Assembly: GCA_018268835.1 (NCBI GenBank)
Contig: JAFDVU010000001.1
Coordinates: 1-64,000, forward strand
Direction: 5' to 3'
Source: Acidobacteriota bacterium
GTDB lineage: Bacteria > Acidobacteriota > Terriglobia > Bryobacterales > Bryobacteraceae
DNA length: 64,000 nt
This document shows positions 62,481 to 64,000 of the stretch, one piece after another. How positions within the stretch are numbered: the first letter of the stretch is position 1; every line of letters starts with the position of its first letter. Below the pieces are notes generated by a model. It ran no database searches. It was given only the letters and a program-made list of their open reading frames with translations, and had not been told where the DNA came from. Position numbers and translations under genes: made by a program.

Positions 62481-64000
62481 TCAGCGCGCCGGTGTCACGA
62501 GTTGCTGCACGCGCGAGGGCGCGGCGGCCGGTTTGCGGCGTAGCGCGACGCGGGCACGCTCCATGTAGATGTAGAACACCGGCGTGATGTAGAGCGTCAG
62601 CAACTGCGACACAACCAGTCCGCCGACTACCGCCAGACCCAGCGGGCGGCGCGCCTCGCCACCGGCGCCGATGCCGAGTGCGATCGGCATGGTCCCGGCC
62701 AGGGCCGCCATGGTGGTCATCATAATGGGGCGGAAGCGGACCAGGCAGGCTTCGTGGATCGCCTGCGCGGGATCGGTACCGTGCAGTCGCTGGGCTTCGA
62801 GCGCGAAATCGATCATCATGATCGCGTTCTTCTTCACGATTCCGATCAGCATGATGATGCCGACGAACGAGTAGATATTCAATTCGTCGCGGAAGATGAG
62901 CAGCGTCAATAGCGCGCCCAGTCCGGCGGAGGGCAGCCCGGAGAGAATCGTCAGCGGGTGAATGAAGCTCTCGTACAGGATGCCCAGCACCATGTAGATC
63001 ACCAGGATGGCCATGACCAGCAGCAGCCCCATGCCGCCCAGCGAAGACTGGTAGGCGGCGGCCATGCCCTGGAAGCTGGTGCGGACGGTGTCGGGCAGAG
63101 TCTCCACGGCGAGCGCCTCCACACGATCCACCGCGTCGCCCAGCGCCACGCCGGGCGCGAGGTTGAAGGAGATGGTCACCGCCGGCAACTGCCCGAGGTG
63201 GGCCACGGTGAGCGGCGCCACGTCCTTGCGCAGACGCGCGAGGCCGGACAGCGGCACGGGCCTGCGGGCGGTCCCGGTGAGGTAGAGCAGGTTCAGCGCA
63301 TCGGGGTTGCCCTGGTATTTGGGCAGCAGTTCCATGATGACCTGGTAGTCGTCGGTGGGGGTGTAGATGCTGGAGACCTGGCGCGACCCGTAGGCGTTGT
63401 AGAGGGCGCTCTCCACGTGGTCGGCGGTCAGCCCGAGGGCAGCGGCGCGGTCGCGGTCGATCTCCACGATGACCTGAGGGCTGGAGATCTGCAGGTCGCT
63501 GTTGACGTCGGTGAGTCCGGGGACTTCGCGGACGCGGGTTTCGAACTCCGCGGCGGCGCGGTAGAGCGTGTCGATATCCGGCGCCTGCAGTGTGTACTGA
63601 TAGAGGCTGCGGCTGACCTGTCCGCCGATGCGCACCAGCGGCGGGTTCTGCAGATAGGCGCGGATGCCGGGTACCGCGTTGAGCTTGGGGCGCAGGCTTT
63701 CGATGATTTGCTCCGGCGTCATGGAGCGCTCTTCGCGTGGCTTCAGGCGCAGGAAGAGCCGACCGGCGTTGCCGCCGCTGGCACCCATTCCGCCGCCGCC
63801 CGCGTTGGAGGAGAAGGCGGCCACGTTCGGGTCGGCGGCCACAATCGCGGCCACGGCGCGCTGGCGCTCCACCATGGCTTCGAAGGAGGTGTCCTGGGCG
63901 GCTTCGGTGGAGCCGGAAATCTGCCCGGTGTCCTGGTTGGGGATGAACCCCTTGGGCACCTGGCGATACAGGTAGACGGTCGCGACCAGGGTCGCCAGAG
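62481..64000 (-). CDS. AcrB-type RND efflux pump, C-terminal part (cut by window end)
   Basis: The frame runs to the right edge of the window, so the N-terminus is missing; 506 residues are visible. Segments LPDGFxP-like VPKGFIPNQDTGQISGSTEA, PQVIVEIDRDRAAALGL and SIYTPTDDYQVIMELLPKYQ place it in the second half of a hydrophobe/amphiphile pump of the MdtB/MdtC-like kind. Membrane helices 7-12 are present, ending at YMERARVALRRKP. It exports drugs or lipophilic compounds by proton exchange with an adaptor and an outer-membrane channel. A minus-strand start and its neighbours lie outside the window. Confidence 0.92.
   Translation of the reverse strand, partial: LATLVATVYLYRQVPKGFIPNQDTGQISGSTEAAQDTSFEAMVERQRAVAAIVAADPNVAAFSSNAGGGGMGASGGNAGRLFLRLKPREERSMTPEQIIESLRPKLNAVPGIRAYLQNPPLVRIGGQVSRSLYQYTLQAPDIDTLYRAAAEFETRVREVPGLTDVNSDLQISSPQVIVEIDRDRAAALGLTADHVESALYNAYGSRQVSSIYTPTDDYQVIMELLPKYQGNPDALNLLYLTGTARRPVPLSGLARLRKDVAPLTVAHLGQLPAVTISFNLAPGVALGDAVDRVEALAVETLPDTVRTSFQGMAAAYQSSLGGMGLLLVMAILVIYMVLGILYESFIHPLTILSGLPSAGLGALLTLLIFRDELNIYSFVGIIMLIGIVKKNAIMMIDFALEAQRLHGTDPAQAIHEACLVRFRPIMMTTMAALAGTMPIALGIGAGGEARRPLGLAVVGGLVVSQLLTLYITPVFYIYMERARVALRRKPAAAPSRVQQLVTPAR

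Noticed and set aside
1-64000. tRNA, rRNA or CRISPR arrays
   Set aside because: Intergenic gaps are short and none contained a cloverleaf, conserved rRNA sequence or regularly spaced repeats on reading by eye.

Overview
The window is high-GC bacterial DNA, densely coded on both strands, with no rRNA, tRNA, CRISPR array or intact mobile element that I can see. Its gene content points to an Acidobacteriota relative, probably of the Solibacter/Bryobacter type. The signs are an 836-residue duplicated MacB/FtsX permease of the acidobacterial orphan kind, many exported hypothetical proteins with Ala/Pro-rich tails, a GH29 fucosidase with a twin-arginine leader, and a kdp operon followed by two kinase-less KdpD proteins. 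This assignment is inference from gene families, not from a marker gene. No gene-free stretch exceeds 300 bases.

Layout. 1-7.3 kb: a possible insertion-sequence end at the left edge, a lipoprotein and permease pair, a PPGL-repeat exported protein, a two-gene membrane module of unknown function (3.4-5.8 kb) and an alpha-L-fucosidase. 7.4-18.8 kb: an exported protein, an MFS transporter, an RND/HlyD-type adaptor, a 718-residue unknown protein convergent with a flavoprotein pair (a very large GMC oxidoreductase and an FAD-linked oxidase), and a lipoprotein. 18.9-27.7 kb: a SWIM-SNF2 helicase, a large exported beta-domain protein with a Pal-like lipoprotein, and a divergent NarL-type two-component system. 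27.7-32.3 kb: sugar-acid dehydratase, metallo-beta-lactamase-like protein, sirtuin, a small Cys protein and an esterase.

32.3-38.5 kb is the most interesting block. Six genes on one strand are joined almost throughout by 4-29 base overlaps: an esterase-like hydrolase, an ATP-grasp ligase, a YbdK/GCS2-type carboxylate-amine ligase, an M29-type aminopeptidase, an ATP-grasp-like protein and another ATP-grasp ligase. This looks like a self-contained pathway that builds, and perhaps trims, a small peptide-like molecule by ATP-dependent amide ligation. The product cannot be read from the sequence.

38.5-46 kb: a potassium-uptake operon (USP-like gene, a 27-codon membrane ORF, kdpF, kdpA, kdpB, kdpC), then two tandem KdpD sensor proteins without any histidine-kinase part and without kdpE. 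A run of CTTAG-type repeats at 10-11 base spacing lies ahead of it. 46-54 kb: a beta-propeller protein, a HupE-like protein, an AI-2E-type permease, a CNNM/CorC-type transporter, a penicillin-acylase-family enzyme coupled to a calcium/proton exchanger. 54-64 kb: an ECF sigma factor, small membrane protein and CpxP-like sensor operon, a GDP-mannose 4,6-dehydratase, an erythromycin-esterase-family protein with an inserted beta-domain, TldD/TldE with a small membrane protein, and the C-terminal half of an AcrB-type efflux pump cut by the window end.
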